The notes beneath the pieces are model-generated. The model was not told the DNA's origin. It saw nothing but the letters and a program-made list of their open reading frames with translations, and searched no databases. From Vibrio halioticoli NBRC 102217 (GTDB lineage Bacteria; Pseudomonadota; Gammaproteobacteria; Enterobacterales; Vibrionaceae): a DNA stretch of 51,599 nucleotides. Made by a program: the position numbers and the translations under genes. This document shows, piece after piece, positions 21,057 to 31,552 of the stretch (positions are counted from its first letter, which is position 1; every line of letters begins with the position of its first letter). The DNA is taken from assembly GCF_000496695.1 (NCBI RefSeq), contig NZ_BAUJ01000038.1, positions 1 through 51,599 of the forward strand, read 5' to 3'.

Positions 21057-22121
21057 ATGACTGAACTAAAAAATGATCGTTACCTGCGAGCTTTATTGAA
21101 GCAGCCGGTTGATTACACGCCAGTATGGATGATGCGTCAAGCAGGTCGTTACCTGCCAGAATATCGAGCAACAAGATCAGTTGCTGGTGATTTCATGTCC
21201 CTGTGCAAGAATGCCGAGTTGGCTTCAGAAGTAACATTACAACCTTTACGTCGCTTTCCTTTAGATGCGGCAATTCTGTTTTCAGATATTTTGACCATTC
21301 CTGATGCAATGGGCTTAGGTTTGTATTTTGAAACAGGGGAAGGCCCGAAGTTTGAGCGTCCAATTACTTGTAAGGCTGATGTCGACAAGATTGGCTTGCC
21401 TGATCCAGAAGGTGAACTGCAATACGTAATGAATGCAGTTCGACAAATTCGCAAAGATCTACAAGGTGAAGTGCCACTTATTGGCTTCTCAGGTAGCCCT
21501 TGGACTCTTGCCACTTACATGGTCGAAGGTGGTAGCTCTAAAGCATTCACTAAGATCAAAAAAATGATGTATGCAGAGCCTGCGACACTACACCTATTGC
21601 TAGATAAGTTAGCGGATAGTGTCATTGAGTATCTAAACGCACAAATCAAAGCCGGTGCACAATCAGTGATGGTGTTTGATACATGGGGCGGTGTTCTAAC
21701 TCCTCGTGATTACAATGAGTTCTCACTGCGTTACATGCATAAAATTGTCGATGGTCTTATTCGTGAGAATGAAGGTCGCCGTGTTCCTGTGACGTTATTT
21801 ACTAAAAATGGCGGTATGTGGTTAGAGTCAATTGCCGCTACAGGTTGTGATGCGGTTGGGCTAGATTGGACGATTAATATTGCAGATGCGAAGAAACGTA
21901 TCGGTGATAAAGTTGCCCTGCAAGGCAATATGGACCCATCTATCTTATACGCTCAGCCAGAGCGAATTCGTCAGGAAGTGGGTACTATTCTTGAAGGATT
22001 TGGTGAAGGCACTGGTCATGTATTTAATCTTGGCCACGGTATTCACTTAGATGTGCCACCTGAAAATGCGGGTGTCTTTGTTGAAGCGGTACACGATTTA
22101 TCTAAGCCGTATCACAAATAA
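21057..22121 (+). CDS. hemE: Uroporphyrinogen decarboxylase
   Basis: It removes four acetate carboxyls from uroporphyrinogen III to give coproporphyrinogen III in haem synthesis, in the cytosol and without a cofactor. It has 354 residues (E. coli 354). The substrate-binding signatures [16 protein letters not shown] (residues 21-36) and the [14 protein letters not shown] region with the catalytic aspartate are intact. So are [17 protein letters not shown] and FNLGHGI near the C terminus. A strong terminator follows 19 bases after the stop codon. Confidence 0.97.
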   Translation: MTELKNDRYLRALLKQPVDYTPVWMMRQAGRYLPEYRATRSVAGDFMSLCKNAELASEVTLQPLRRFPLDAAILFSDILTIPDAMGLGLYFETGEGPKFERPITCKADVDKIGLPDPEGELQYVMNAVRQIRKDLQGEVPLIGFSGSPWTLATYMVEGGSSKAFTKIKKMMYAEPATLHLLLDKLADSVIEYLNAQIKAGAQSVMVFDTWGGVLTPRDYNEFSLRYMHKIVDGLIRENEGRRVPVTLFTKNGGMWLESIAATGCDAVGLDWTINIADAKKRIGDKVALQGNMDPSILYAQPERIRQEVGTILEGFGEGTGHVFNLGHGIHLDVPPENAGVFVEAVHDLSKPYHK

Positions 22122-22140
22122 AAATTACTAGAATAAAATA

Positions 22141-22179
22141 AGGGTCGGAACTTGTTAGTAGCAGGTTCCGACCCTTTTT
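22141..22179 (+). terminator. Terminator of hemE
   Basis: AGGGTCGGAAC...GTTCCGACCCT with TTTTT (22175-22179). The stem is 11 bp of perfect pairing around a partly paired loop. The A-rich flank on the other side may let it serve the convergent acyltransferase genes too. Confidence 0.92.
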
Positions 22180-22262
22180 GTATCTATCGTTTTTATTACG
22201 AATAATTTTTTAAGTAATGGGTCGCTACGACAATGGCCACAACCCACACCCCACAACAAGGC

Positions 22263-23207
22263 TTATTTGTATAAAAGCCCTCTTGCTTGGCTTTCATCTT
22301 TAGGCGTTTTAAAGCGTTTATGTAGCCACATCCATTGTTCTAGCTTACGTAAAATAGTCACTTCTATCGCTTTGTTCATGTAAGCCGCACCAGCTTCTAC
22401 ATCGTCCATAGGGAAGTTTTCGTGGATAGGGTCATCAAAGTACAACTCCCACTTCCCATCGCTGTCACGATAGCCTGTCATGGGAATTATTGCGCAATCT
22501 GTAGCTCTGGCAAGGATATTGGCACCGGTTACTGTACAAGCCTCTTTAACCGCAAAGAAGGGCACAAATACCGCCTTCTTACGACCATAGTCATGATCGC
22601 CCAAGTAAAAAAGACGTTCGCCAGTTTTTAGGGTGCGGATCATCTCTTTTAAATTCTTACGATCAATCACCTTGTTGCCGTTATGAGTGCGTCCCCAATA
22701 CTGGATTAAGTTATAGGCAGGATTGGAATGAGGACGATATACACCATGACCGGGGTAGCCCAAAACAGCAAAAGCACGCGCACTAACTTCTAAGTTAAGA
22801 GCGTGAGGGTGACAAACCAACACTCCTTTTTTCTGTTTTGCGTACTCGATAATCGCTTCAGCGTTATGCACTTTAATGTGTCGTTTCAGTCGCCAAGTGG
22901 GCCAAAACCAAGTAATGCCTGTTTCAAATAAAGCAAAGCCCGTGTTTTTGAAGTTTTCGATAACAATGCGCTCAATTTCACTTTGAGGCATATCAGGAAA
23001 GGCTAACTGCAGGTTTCGTCTAGCCACTTTTACGCGGCTTTTAGCAAATGGCATTGCCATTCGGCCTAAAGTTCGTCCTAGAGGAAGCAACAGAGCAAAT
23101 GGCAGTACATTAACCACTAAGGCCAATAACCCAAAACCGAACCAAACTCCCCAGTACATTGGATGTAGCAATTTCATGCTAAACGTGGGGCTATCGTATT
23201 TACTCAT
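22263..23207 (-). CDS. Lipid A late acyltransferase, LpxL/LpxM family (distal paralogue)
   Basis: A Kdo2-lipid A secondary acyltransferase that adds an acyl chain to the hydroxyl of a primary chain, at the cytoplasmic face of the inner membrane. It has 314 residues with an N-terminal anchor (GFGLLALVVNVLPFALLLPLG, split by short polar residues). The catalytic H-x4-E motif is HALNLE within VCHPHALNLEVSARAF. GVYRPHSNPAYNL and YLGDHDYG are further family blocks. It is about 60% identical by eye to the gene upstream (23386-24330). As I recall, V. cholerae has the same adjacent pair, VC0212 (LpxN, adds 3-hydroxylaurate) and VC0213 (LpxL). This copy, farther from slmA, would correspond to LpxN, but acyl specificity cannot be read here. 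Confidence 0.9.
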   Translation of the reverse strand: MSKYDSPTFSMKLLHPMYWGVWFGFGLLALVVNVLPFALLLPLGRTLGRMAMPFAKSRVKVARRNLQLAFPDMPQSEIERIVIENFKNTGFALFETGITWFWPTWRLKRHIKVHNAEAIIEYAKQKKGVLVCHPHALNLEVSARAFAVLGYPGHGVYRPHSNPAYNLIQYWGRTHNGNKVIDRKNLKEMIRTLKTGERLFYLGDHDYGRKKAVFVPFFAVKEACTVTGANILARATDCAIIPMTGYRDSDGKWELYFDDPIHENFPMDDVEAGAAYMNKAIEVTILRKLEQWMWLHKRFKTPKDESQARGLLYK

Positions 23208-23254
23208 AGGATCCTAAATAGAGGTGAGATGCAAGCTGATTAGACTGGCGGGGA

Positions 23255-23305
23255 GGTCATGTAATGACCGAAAATATAAGTGGCTCTCAGGAAAGAACCA
23301 CTTAT
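23255..23305 (-). other. Two hairpins between the acyltransferase genes
   Basis: GGTCAT-gta-ATGACC (23255-23269), and ATAAGTGG...CCACTTAT (23276-23305) with an inner TCT/AGA pairing. Neither has a T tract on the minus strand, so they are candidate mRNA-stability or partial termination structures between lpxL and its paralogue, not clear terminators. Confidence 0.45.
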
Positions 23306-23385
23306 GTTGTGATAGTAGAATCTAGCTTAACACTTTTAGGATATGTAACCGTACAAATAATGTGGAATATCTTACCTAAATGCGA

Positions 23386-24330
23386 CTATTTGTAGCGAAT
23401 ACCTCTAGGTATGCTTTCATCTTGCATGGTTTTGTAACGTTTGTGCACCCACATCCACTGATCAACTTTGCGTAATATGACTTCTTCATAAGCCTTATTC
23501 ATCAAAATGGCTCCAGCTTCCACATCGTCTTTGGGAAATTGCTGGTGGATGGAGTCAGCAAGATTTAACTCATATTGACCTTTTTCATAGCGGAAACCTG
23601 TCACTGGAATCATGGCACAATCAGTGGCATTAAACAGCAGGTTAGCTCCGGTAGTCGTACAAGCATCTTGCACCGCAAAGAAAGGCACAAACACAGCTTT
23701 GTTGCGGCCGTAATCATGGTCTCCTAAGTAAAATAGGCGTTCGCCACGCTTGAGAGTGCGAATCATCTCTTTTACATTTTTACGGTCGATCAGCTTGTTA
23801 CCATTATGGGTTCGCCCCCAGTACTGCACCAAATCGTAAGCAGGGTTATTATTCGGGCGATAAACACCACTGCCGGGATAACCGAGTGCGGCAAAAGCTC
23901 TAGCGCTAATTTCTAGATTAAGAGTATGAGGGTGGCAGAGCAGAACGCCTTTACCTTCATTTTCAAAATCAATTGCTTGCTGTAAGTTTACCGTACGGAT
24001 ATGACGTTTTAGACGCCACGTAGGCCAAAACCAAGTCATGCCCATTTCCATAAAGGCAAGGCCAGTATTTTTTATGTTTTCTTCTACTAAAAGGGTGATC
24101 TCTTCAGCGGATTTTTCTGGAAAGGCGAGCTCTAAATTGCGTTTAGCCACTTTCACTCGGCTCTTTGCCAGTTTCATGCCTAATTTACCTAAACCGTGAC
24201 CTGCCTTAAGCAATACAAAATAAGGCATTAGGTTTACAAACAAAGCAAGAACACCAAAACTAAACCAAACTACCCAATATCTAGGATGCAGTAGCTTGAT
24301 TGAAAACTTAGGTGGGGCGTATTTATCCAT
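23386..24330 (-). CDS. lpxL: Lipid A late acyltransferase, LpxL type (slmA-proximal paralogue)
   Basis: It has the same family and length (314 residues) as the downstream paralogue. The N terminus PKFSIKLLHPRYWVVWFSFG matches E. coli LpxL (PKFSTALLHPRYW). One membrane anchor lies at about residues 19-45. The catalytic motif is HTLNLE in LCHPHTLNLEISARAF; E. coli has HFLTLE. GVYRPNNNPAYDLVQYWGR and YLGDHDYGRNKAVFVPFFA are strongly conserved. It starts 15 bases after the slmA stop, so the two are probably cotranscribed. By order it corresponds to VC0213 (LpxL) of V. cholerae. Gene-order memory, not alignment, supports the symbol. Confidence 0.85.
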   Translation of the reverse strand: MDKYAPPKFSIKLLHPRYWVVWFSFGVLALFVNLMPYFVLLKAGHGLGKLGMKLAKSRVKVAKRNLELAFPEKSAEEITLLVEENIKNTGLAFMEMGMTWFWPTWRLKRHIRTVNLQQAIDFENEGKGVLLCHPHTLNLEISARAFAALGYPGSGVYRPNNNPAYDLVQYWGRTHNGNKLIDRKNVKEMIRTLKRGERLFYLGDHDYGRNKAVFVPFFAVQDACTTTGANLLFNATDCAMIPVTGFRYEKGQYELNLADSIHQQFPKDDVEAGAILMNKAYEEVILRKVDQWMWVHKRYKTMQDESIPRGIRYK

Positions 24331-24345
24331 ATTCTTTCCAACAGA

Positions 24346-24936
24346 TTAAGCTAGTTGCTGATTTAACATGCTCCAATATTCATCAAAATCAGCGGATGGT
24401 TTGATAACAAAGTCACTACGAACAAAGCGGTTTAAGCGACCCTCTACATAGCTTAGTACAATTGATGCCAGTACTTTCTCATCAGTGGCAAAACCTTTAC
24501 CTTCGCGAAGCACTCGCTCACGTAAAATTTGCTTTATCTGACTTTCAATTTTGCTAAACAGTTGATTGATACGATCTCTAAGTCGTTCATTCTCAAACAT
24601 TAGAGCATGACCAGAAAGGATGCGAGAAAGCCCTTTGTTATGCTCTGTAAATAACAAAATAAAGCGAAGCACTTCATGCAAACGAACCATGGTATCTTTT
24701 TCTTGATCCATGATTTGGTTGATGCGAGAGAGAACGGATTGCTCAATGAACTCAATCAAACCTTCAAACATGCGGGCTTTACTAGGGAAGTGGCGATAAA
24801 GAGCAGCCTCTGAGACACCCACTTGTTGAGCTAATTTAGCCGTAGTAATTCTGGACGTTCCATCACTAGATTCCAGCATCAAAGCAAGAGCTTGCAAAAT
24901 CTCATCACGACGATTTGAACTACGTTTGCCTGTCAT
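24346..24936 (-). CDS. slmA: Nucleoid occlusion factor SlmA
   Basis: A TetR-family DNA-binding protein that, bound to chromosomal SBS sites, disassembles FtsZ polymers over the nucleoid. It has 196 residues (E. coli 198). The N-terminal helix-turn-helix is visible as [20 protein letters not shown] (about residues 35-54), followed by the SlmA-specific [20 protein letters not shown]. The neighbours dut and coaBC upstream match the slmA-dut-coaBC order of E. coli. I did not find a clear SBS site (GTGAGTACTCAC-like) in the window. Confidence 0.96.
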   Translation of the reverse strand: MTGKRSSNRRDEILQALALMLESSDGTSRITTAKLAQQVGVSEAALYRHFPSKARMFEGLIEFIEQSVLSRINQIMDQEKDTMVRLHEVLRFILLFTEHNKGLSRILSGHALMFENERLRDRINQLFSKIESQIKQILRERVLREGKGFATDEKVLASIVLSYVEGRLNRFVRSDFVIKPSADFDEYWSMLNQQLA

Positions 24937-24985
24937 TTATTACGTCCTTTTTTGTTTGTTCTTTGACTGTAGAAATTGGTTTCAG

Positions 24986-25441
24986 TTAGTTTTTACCGGA
25001 GTGACCAAAACCACCTTCACCTCGTTCAGAGGCATTAAAATCATCCACAAGGTTGAACTTAGCTTGTACGACAGGCACAAACACTAATTGTGCAATACGA
25101 TCGCCCGGCTCAATAGTGAAGGTATCTTGTCCACGGTTCCATACTGAAACCATCAACTGTCCTTGGTAGTCCGAGTCAATAAGACCGACTAGGTTACCTA
25201 GTACAATGCCGTGCTTGTGTCCAAGACCTGAGCGAGGAAGAATCGTAGCGGCTAAGCTAGTATCTCCAATGTGGATCGCAAGACCAGTTGGTACTAAGTG
25301 GGTTTGTCCAGGGGTGACAATTAATGCTTCATCTAGGCAAGCTCGAAGATCTAAGCCAGCAGAGCCTTCAGTCGCATACTGAGGTAATGGGAATTGCTTA
25401 CCAATACGTGAATCTAGGATTTTTAAATCAATTTCTTTCAT
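24986..25441 (-). CDS. dut: dUTP diphosphatase
   Basis: A homotrimeric dUTPase that hydrolyses dUTP to dUMP, keeping uracil out of DNA and feeding dTMP synthesis. It has 151 residues from ATG 25441 ([20 protein letters not shown]), identical in length to E. coli Dut. A frame extending to 25468 would overlap coaBC. All five dUTPase motifs are present: [31 protein letters not shown] and the C-terminal arm [10 protein letters not shown]. It starts 10 bases after the coaBC stop, so the genes form an operon. Confidence 0.97.
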   Translation of the reverse strand: MKEIDLKILDSRIGKQFPLPQYATEGSAGLDLRACLDEALIVTPGQTHLVPTGLAIHIGDTSLAATILPRSGLGHKHGIVLGNLVGLIDSDYQGQLMVSVWNRGQDTFTIEPGDRIAQLVFVPVVQAKFNLVDDFNASERGEGGFGHSGKN

Positions 25442-25451
25442 GACGTTATGC

Positions 25452-26660
25452 TTATTGGGTGAGTTCATTAATTTGTTCTAAGATGCCTTTAGCCAGTATT
25501 TGCTTACTGGCTAGAGAAAAGTGTTGCTGCCCGTTCGCCCAGTAAAGGCTGAGGACATTATCGTTAGAATTAAAGCCAATACCAGTTTGCGAAACATCGT
25601 TTGCACAGATTAGATCTAGATTTTTTCTTGCAAGCTTATCCATCGCGTACTTTTCTACATCTTGTGTTTCGGCAGCAAAACCAACAGTAAAAGGTCTGTT
25701 TTCAGGCAAGCTTGCTACGGTGGCAATAATATCTGGGTTTTTTACCATGCGGATCACCAACTCATCAGTGCCGGCAACTTTTTTCATTTTCTGTTCAGCA
25801 ACTTCTGCCGCGCGGTAATCAGCAACGGCGGCACAACCGATAAAAATATCGTGCTCGGTAGCGTGTTGAACTGCGGCTTGATGCATTTGCTGAGCACTTA
25901 GCACATCAATGCGTTTGACATTGCTTGGCGTAGGTAAGTTAACCGGGCCACTAATTAGCGTGACTTCAGCGCCTAGTTTTGCCGCTTGTTCGGCTAAAGC
26001 AAAGCCCATTTTCCCTGAGCTATGGTTTGAGATAAATCGAACTGGGTCAATAGCTTCTTGGGTTGGACCAGCGGTGATGGCAATTTTTTTACCTTGCAGA
26101 ATTTTGGGTTGAAACTGAGCAATACATAAATCAACTAGCTGCATCGGTTCTAACATTCGGCCTGCGCCGACATCGCCACACGCTTGCTCACCAGAAGCTG
26201 GGCCCCAAATTATCATTCCACGACGGCGTAAAGTGGCGATATTCTCTTGAGTCGCAAGGTTGCTGTACATCTGCTGATTCATTGCCGGAGACACCGCAAC
26301 AGGCGCGTCAGTGGCAAGTACAAAGGTACTTAAAAGGTCGTTACCCATACCCGCGGCCATACGTGCGATAAGGTCGGCAGTTGCGGGAGCAAGTAGCACT
26401 AGGTCGGCCCATTTGGCAATTTCGATATGCCCCATAGAGGCTTCTGCTGCAGGGTCTAATAAGCTTTCAGCAACAGGATGTCCTGATACTGCTTGCATGG
26501 TTAATGGGGTAATAAATTCCTTAGCTGCTTTCGTCATTACAACTTTGACTTGAGCGCCTCGTTCAGATAAGCGTCGAGTCAATTCAGCACATTTATACGC
26601 CGCGATACCACCACTGATACCGAGAACTATTTTTTTACCTTCAAGAGGTTGCATGCTCAT
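25452..26660 (-). CDS. coaBC: Bifunctional phosphopantothenoylcysteine decarboxylase / synthetase
   Basis: The CoaC domain (residues 1 to about 190) is an FMN decarboxylase, and the CoaB domain (about 190-402) joins phosphopantothenate to cysteine with CTP; together these are two steps of coenzyme A synthesis. It has 402 residues (E. coli 406). Visible motifs are [18 protein letters not shown], and [10 protein letters not shown] with the active-site cysteine in CoaC. CoaB shows [20 protein letters not shown] and KNPDI. It heads the minus-strand coaBC-dut-slmA-lpxL group and is divergent from radC. Confidence 0.97.
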   Translation of the reverse strand: MSMQPLEGKKIVLGISGGIAAYKCAELTRRLSERGAQVKVVMTKAAKEFITPLTMQAVSGHPVAESLLDPAAEASMGHIEIAKWADLVLLAPATADLIARMAAGMGNDLLSTFVLATDAPVAVSPAMNQQMYSNLATQENIATLRRRGMIIWGPASGEQACGDVGAGRMLEPMQLVDLCIAQFQPKILQGKKIAITAGPTQEAIDPVRFISNHSSGKMGFALAEQAAKLGAEVTLISGPVNLPTPSNVKRIDVLSAQQMHQAAVQHATEHDIFIGCAAVADYRAAEVAEQKMKKVAGTDELVIRMVKNPDIIATVASLPENRPFTVGFAAETQDVEKYAMDKLARKNLDLICANDVSQTGIGFNSNDNVLSLYWANGQQHFSLASKQILAKGILEQINELTQ

Positions 26661-26830
26661 TTTCTCAATTAAATTAATAAGGTAACCATACCATATATTG
26701 TACTGGAGTTAGAGTTTGACAAGTAGACGTATGGGCTGCGACTTAGATGCCAAATTTGTACTCTATATAGGTCGGTATGTTCATTCTGCGTCAATACTAC
26801 ATTTTTGCAGATGATCAGCAAGGAGTAGTG

Positions 26831-27505
26831 ATGACATTAAAAGATTTGCCTAAGGAATCTCTTCCCCGAGAAAAACTCATAAATCAAGGACCGAACTCGT
26901 TAACTGATGCTGAGTTGTTGGCGATTTTTTTGCGTACCGGTTGCCAAGGAATGAATGTTTTAGAGTTGGCTGATTACCTATTGAAATCGTTTGGTTCACT
27001 GCGGCATTTGTTGACGGCGTCAGAAGAGAAATTTTGTCAGCATAAAGGGTTAGGGCAAGCCAAATACGTACAACTGCAAGCGTTTATAGAGATGACACAA
27101 CGCTATTTAGCCGAGACTTTAGAGAAAGGCGATGCCTTAACAAGCCCTCAGCAGACTAAGTTATTTTTATTGAGTTTATTGCGAGATAAACAAAGGGAAG
27201 TGTTTTACGTGCTGTTTTTAGACAATCAACATCGGGTGATTGATCATGAGTCGCTGTTTGAAGGGACTATCGATGCCGCCAATGTCTACCCTAGAGAAGT
27301 GGTGAAACGTTCATTACAGCATAATGCTTGCGCGATTATTTTAGCTCACAACCACCCTTCAGGAGTAGCAGAGCCAAGCCAAGCTGACCGGCGCATTACG
27401 CGACGTCTTATTGATGCATTAGCGCTGGTGGATATCCGAATATTAGATCATTTTGTGGTTGGCGATGGTGAAGTGGTGTCGTTTGCTGAACGAGGTTGGA
27501 TGTAA
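26831..27505 (+). CDS. radC: RadC family protein (JAB/MPN-domain, UPF0758)
   Basis: It has 224 residues from ATG 26831, with AGGAG directly upstream. The N-terminal helix-hairpin-helix region ([31 protein letters not shown]) precedes a C-terminal JAB metalloprotease-like domain. That domain has the HNHPSG-x-x-EPSQAD motif at about residues 173-184. The E. coli counterpart (radC, formerly yicR) lies beside coaBC as here. The radC repair phenotype was later attributed to recG, so the true function is uncertain. It converges on trmH, and both stops sit in an inverted repeat. Confidence 0.94.
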   Translation: MTLKDLPKESLPREKLINQGPNSLTDAELLAIFLRTGCQGMNVLELADYLLKSFGSLRHLLTASEEKFCQHKGLGQAKYVQLQAFIEMTQRYLAETLEKGDALTSPQQTKLFLLSLLRDKQREVFYVLFLDNQHRVIDHESLFEGTIDAANVYPREVVKRSLQHNACAIILAHNHPSGVAEPSQADRRITRRLIDALALVDIRILDHFVVGDGEVVSFAERGWM

Positions 27506-27553
27506 GTAATTACTATGCTTGGTGCAGTAGAGTAGATGTAAGCAATTACTTAC
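27502..27553. other. Inverted repeat spanning the radC and trmH stop codons
   Basis: GTAAGTAATT (27502-27511) and AATTACTTAC (27544-27553) are perfect 10-base arms, 32 bases apart. Both convergent stop codons (TAA 27503-27505; TAA on minus 27548-27546) lie inside the arms. There is no T tract, so this may be a weak convergent transcription barrier. Confidence 0.5.
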
Positions 27554-28232
27554 GTTGCATCTCTGCCCACCAACTTGGGTCAGCAATAATTTCCCCAGCA
27601 TCATCTAAGGGTGGATATGGTAAGTTTTTACGTTTAGCCACTTTGGCCAATACCGGATGACCGCGCTCAAAAAGTGTTTTGTGAATCACTTGCTCAGGCA
27701 GTTTTAGTGGTGGGTTGCTGTACATATCTTTGTTGTGACGCTGACGTTGCGCTTCAAACAAAATTAAAGCACTAGCCACAGAAACGTTTAGAGATTGCAC
27801 CATTCCTACCATAGGAATGACAATATCTTGGTCGGCCATTTCTATCGCAATATCACTGGTGCCGTGCTTCTCGCCACCTAATACAATTGCTGTGGGTTTG
27901 GTGTAATCCACTTCTCGAAAATCGACCGCGCTATCAGAGAGGTTAGTGACCAGTATTTGCATACCTTGCGCTTTTAAACTCTGATAAGCCTCTTGAGTGC
28001 TACGGTGAGTTTCAACTTCTACCCAGTTTCTTGCACCTGCTGAGGTGTGACCTAAGGTTTGCATTTTTTCATCCGGCCACACCGCATGAATTTTGTGCAA
28101 ACCTGCCGCATCTGCAGTGCGAACCACTGCAGATACGTTATTAGGCTTGTGGACTTGTTCTAAACAAAGAGTCAGATCAACCTGACGTGAATTTAGAACA
28201 GCAACGATTTTTTGATAACGCTCTGGACTCAT
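27546..28232 (-). CDS. trmH: tRNA (guanosine(18)-2'-O)-methyltransferase
   Basis: A SPOUT methyltransferase that 2'-O-methylates G18 in the D loop of tRNAs using S-adenosylmethionine. It has 228 residues (E. coli 229). The three SpoU motifs are visible: KPNNVSAVVRTADA, IVLGGEKHGTSDIAIEMAD, and the knot segment IPMVGMVQSLNVSVASALIL. It begins 2 bases after the spoT stop and is the last gene of gmk-rpoZ-spoT-trmH. In E. coli recG follows; here radC lies next, on the opposite strand. Confidence 0.96.
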   Translation of the reverse strand: MSPERYQKIVAVLNSRQVDLTLCLEQVHKPNNVSAVVRTADAAGLHKIHAVWPDEKMQTLGHTSAGARNWVEVETHRSTQEAYQSLKAQGMQILVTNLSDSAVDFREVDYTKPTAIVLGGEKHGTSDIAIEMADQDIVIPMVGMVQSLNVSVASALILFEAQRQRHNKDMYSNPPLKLPEQVIHKTLFERGHPVLAKVAKRKNLPYPPLDDAGEIIADPSWWAEMQRK

Positions 28233-28234
28233 TT

Positions 28235-30355
28235 TTACCTACGGCGACGACGAACTCTTAATACCTGTGGCATGACACGAATCTTCTTCATGATGCCCGC
28301 AAGATCAACCCTGTTCTTGGTTGTTAAAGAGAGAGTGACCATGTATAAACGGCCGTCTTTTTCTTCTGTTGAGATGCCGTGGATATTTGACCCAGTGCGA
28401 GAAATAACATTGGTTAATCCTGCTAGTGCACCTTGGGTGTTTTGCATATCAATTTGCAGAGCGGTGATAAACTCTTGCTCGTGGCTGTCTGCCCATTCAA
28501 CCGCCATGTATTTATCAGGTTCTTTCTGATAACCACGGATGTTTGGACAGGCTTCTCTATGAATAACCAGACCTCGACCCGGAGAAACGTGCGCTAAAAT
28601 GTGATCCCCTGGAATTGGGTGACAACAGTTCGCGTAAGTCAGAAGAATACCGTCAGCACCTTTGATAGAGAGTTTCTTCTCAGAGCGAGGCTCTACAGAA
28701 CTGGTCTCTGTGAGAGAGTCTGCATCACCAAGCAATCGACGTGCCGCGATAATACTCATTAGCTCACCAAGACCAATAGCCGCTAACATATCGTCAACGC
28801 TATCTAGTTTAAGATCGCTAAGGACTTGAGTGACGTTTTCTGGGTAAATAGTTTCAATTGAGTGACGACCCAAAGCGTGATTAAGCAGTCTGCGGCCCAA
28901 GGCGACAGAGTCTTCTCGGCGCATGGTTTTAAGAACCTGACGGATCTTAGTGCGCGCGCGTGAAGTGACTACATAGTTCAACCAAGCGGCGTTAGGTCTG
29001 GCACCCGGCGCACTAATGATTTCTATGGTTTGTCCACTCTTCAGAGCTTTACTTAAAGGATATGGATTTCTGTCAACACGAGTACCGACACAGGTATTAC
29101 CAACATCAGTATGCACCGCGTAGGCAAAATCAACCGCAGTTGCGCCAACAGGAAGCTCTACGATACGACCTTTTGGTGTAAATACGTAGATTTCATCAGG
29201 GAACAGATCGGATTTAACATTTTCGATAAATTCGAATGAGTTACCTGCGCTTTGTTGTAGTTCAAGTAAACTTTGCATCCAACGTTGCGCTTTGACTTGT
29301 GCTGTTGTACCAGAGCGTTGACCGTTGCTCTTATAAGACCAATGCGCCGCGACACCCTTGTCTGCCATTTGGTCCATGTCTTCAGTACGAATTTGTACTT
29401 CAACAGGAACGCCATGTGGGCCAACCATAGAGGTGTGCAGTGACTGATAGCCATTGGCTTTTGGTACTGCAATGTAGTCTTTCATCTTGCCAGGGCGTGG
29501 TTTGTACAAGCTGTGTGCTTGACCCAATACGCGATAGCAAGTATCGACATTATCAACAATGACTCGGAACGCGTAAATATCCATAATGGTATGGAAACGC
29601 TGTTCTTTGGTCTTCATTTTGTTGTAGATGGAATAGAGGTTTTTCTCGCGACCTAAAACCCTAAACTTGATACCGCACTCTTCCATACGTCCCTCAATTT
29701 CTGAGTGGATACGTTGGATCATCTCTTTACGGTTACCACGAGCGGTTTTCACCACTTCTTTTAATACGCGATAACGGTTTGGATAGAGGGCTTCAAAGCC
29801 AAGCTCTTCGAGCTCAGTTTTAATGTTATGGATACCCAGACGGTGAGCAAGAGGTGAGTAGATCTCTAGAGTTTCTCGAGCAATGCGACGACGTTTATCA
29901 GGACGAAGTGCTCCCAGAGTGCGCATGTTGTGCGTACGGTCAGAGAGTTTAATCAAGATAACGCGAATATCCTGAACCATAGCCAGCACCATTTTACGGA
30001 AGTTTTCCGCTTGGGCTTCTTTACGGTCTCGGAATTTCAGCTTGTCGAGTTTAGAAACGCCATCCACTAGCTCAGCAACAGCAGTACCAAAGAGGTTTTC
30101 AAGTTCTTCTTTGGTAACTTCTGTATCTTCAATGACATCATGAAGTAGAGCAGCTTGTAGGGTTTCAAGATCAAGGCGCATTTCAGCGAGGATTCTTGCA
30201 ACAGCCACAGGGTGGATGATGTAAGGTTCACCGCTAGAGCGAGTCTGCCCTTCGTGGGCATCTTTTGCTACCGAGTAAGAATGTCGTAGAGCCTCAATTT
30301 GAGGCTCTGATAGATATTCTTTGGCAACATCTTTAAGGCTATCAAATAGATACAA
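28235..30355 (-). CDS. spoT: Bifunctional (p)ppGpp synthetase/hydrolase SpoT
   Basis: SpoT degrades and, under some starvation conditions, makes (p)ppGpp. It has 706 residues (E. coli 702). The N-terminal HD hydrolase domain has H48 and HDVIED at residues 72-77 and RTHNMRTL. The synthetase domain has YRVLGQAHSLYKPRPGKMKD and NGYQSLHTSM. A TGS domain (IYVFTPKGRIVELPVGATAVDF) and a C-terminal ACT domain follow. Both catalytic sites look intact. It is encoded with gmk and rpoZ, all connected to GTP and ppGpp. The window also carries the ppGpp-type promoters it would influence. Confidence 0.97.
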   Translation of the reverse strand: MYLFDSLKDVAKEYLSEPQIEALRHSYSVAKDAHEGQTRSSGEPYIIHPVAVARILAEMRLDLETLQAALLHDVIEDTEVTKEELENLFGTAVAELVDGVSKLDKLKFRDRKEAQAENFRKMVLAMVQDIRVILIKLSDRTHNMRTLGALRPDKRRRIARETLEIYSPLAHRLGIHNIKTELEELGFEALYPNRYRVLKEVVKTARGNRKEMIQRIHSEIEGRMEECGIKFRVLGREKNLYSIYNKMKTKEQRFHTIMDIYAFRVIVDNVDTCYRVLGQAHSLYKPRPGKMKDYIAVPKANGYQSLHTSMVGPHGVPVEVQIRTEDMDQMADKGVAAHWSYKSNGQRSGTTAQVKAQRWMQSLLELQQSAGNSFEFIENVKSDLFPDEIYVFTPKGRIVELPVGATAVDFAYAVHTDVGNTCVGTRVDRNPYPLSKALKSGQTIEIISAPGARPNAAWLNYVVTSRARTKIRQVLKTMRREDSVALGRRLLNHALGRHSIETIYPENVTQVLSDLKLDSVDDMLAAIGLGELMSIIAARRLLGDADSLTETSSVEPRSEKKLSIKGADGILLTYANCCHPIPGDHILAHVSPGRGLVIHREACPNIRGYQKEPDKYMAVEWADSHEQEFITALQIDMQNTQGALAGLTNVISRTGSNIHGISTEEKDGRLYMVTLSLTTKNRVDLAGIMKKIRVMPQVLRVRRRRR

Positions 30356-30391
30356 ATTACGGGCCTAAAAGGTTACGAAATGTTGTGCAGA

Positions 30392-30664
30392 TTAGCGAGT
30401 GTGAGCGATGCTGCTTACGGCTGCTAGTTCTGCTGCTTCCTGCTCTTGTTGTTCTTGACGATCTTTAGCGTCCAAGATTTCCTTAGTAATCAAACCTTCT
30501 TCGATTTCACGAAGAGCGATTACTGTTTGCTTATCGTTCTCTTCTGGCACTAGGGCATCTTTGCCGCCGGTTTGCATTTGACGTGCGCGACGAGCAGAAA
30601 TTAGAACAAGGTCGAAACGGTTACCAACTTTTTCAACAGCATCTTGTACAGTTACGCGTGCCAT
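30392..30664 (-). CDS. rpoZ: DNA-directed RNA polymerase subunit omega
   Basis: Omega wraps the beta-prime C terminus and contributes to ppGpp site 1. It has 90 residues (E. coli 91). The sequence [20 protein letters not shown] and ISARRARQM is the diagnostic core; the tail is variable and Glu/Gln-rich. It lies 36 bases upstream of spoT and 58 bases downstream of gmk on the same strand. Confidence 0.97.
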   Translation of the reverse strand: MARVTVQDAVEKVGNRFDLVLISARRARQMQTGGKDALVPEENDKQTVIALREIEEGLITKEILDAKDRQEQQEQEAAELAAVSSIAHTR

Positions 30665-30722
30665 GAGGACTCCAATTACTAAATTACATTTTAAATGACG
30701 GGAAATTATACAGCTTTCTAGA

Positions 30723-31406
<684 letters not shown>

Positions 31407-31477
31407 CTAGGATTGATATAGAAATAACCCTAGAAAAATGGTTGCGAAGGATAGCATGGAAATGAGCTAGGATATAG

Positions 31478-31542
31478 GGGGTCAGGTCTTGAAATTTGCA
31501 GGCTAGATAAAATCTAGCCTGCAAATTTCAAGACCTGACCCC
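31478..31542. repeat. Palindromic element, copy 1
   Basis: A perfect inverted repeat with 31-base arms (31478-31508 and 31512-31542) and loop AAA. The outer 23 bases of each arm (GGGGTCAGGTCTTGAAATTT plus GCA, and the complement) recur in copies 2-4. The inner 8 bases (GGCTAGAT / ATCTAGCC) are unique to this copy yet pair perfectly. It lies between the 5' side of gmk and the 3' end of the DUF1566 gene. Confidence 0.95.
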
Positions 31543-31552
31543 GCAACAGCGA

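Noticed and set aside
26716..26748. A TTGACA-based promoter upstream of radC
   Set aside because: No -10 hexamer stands at 16-18 bases from the TTGACA.
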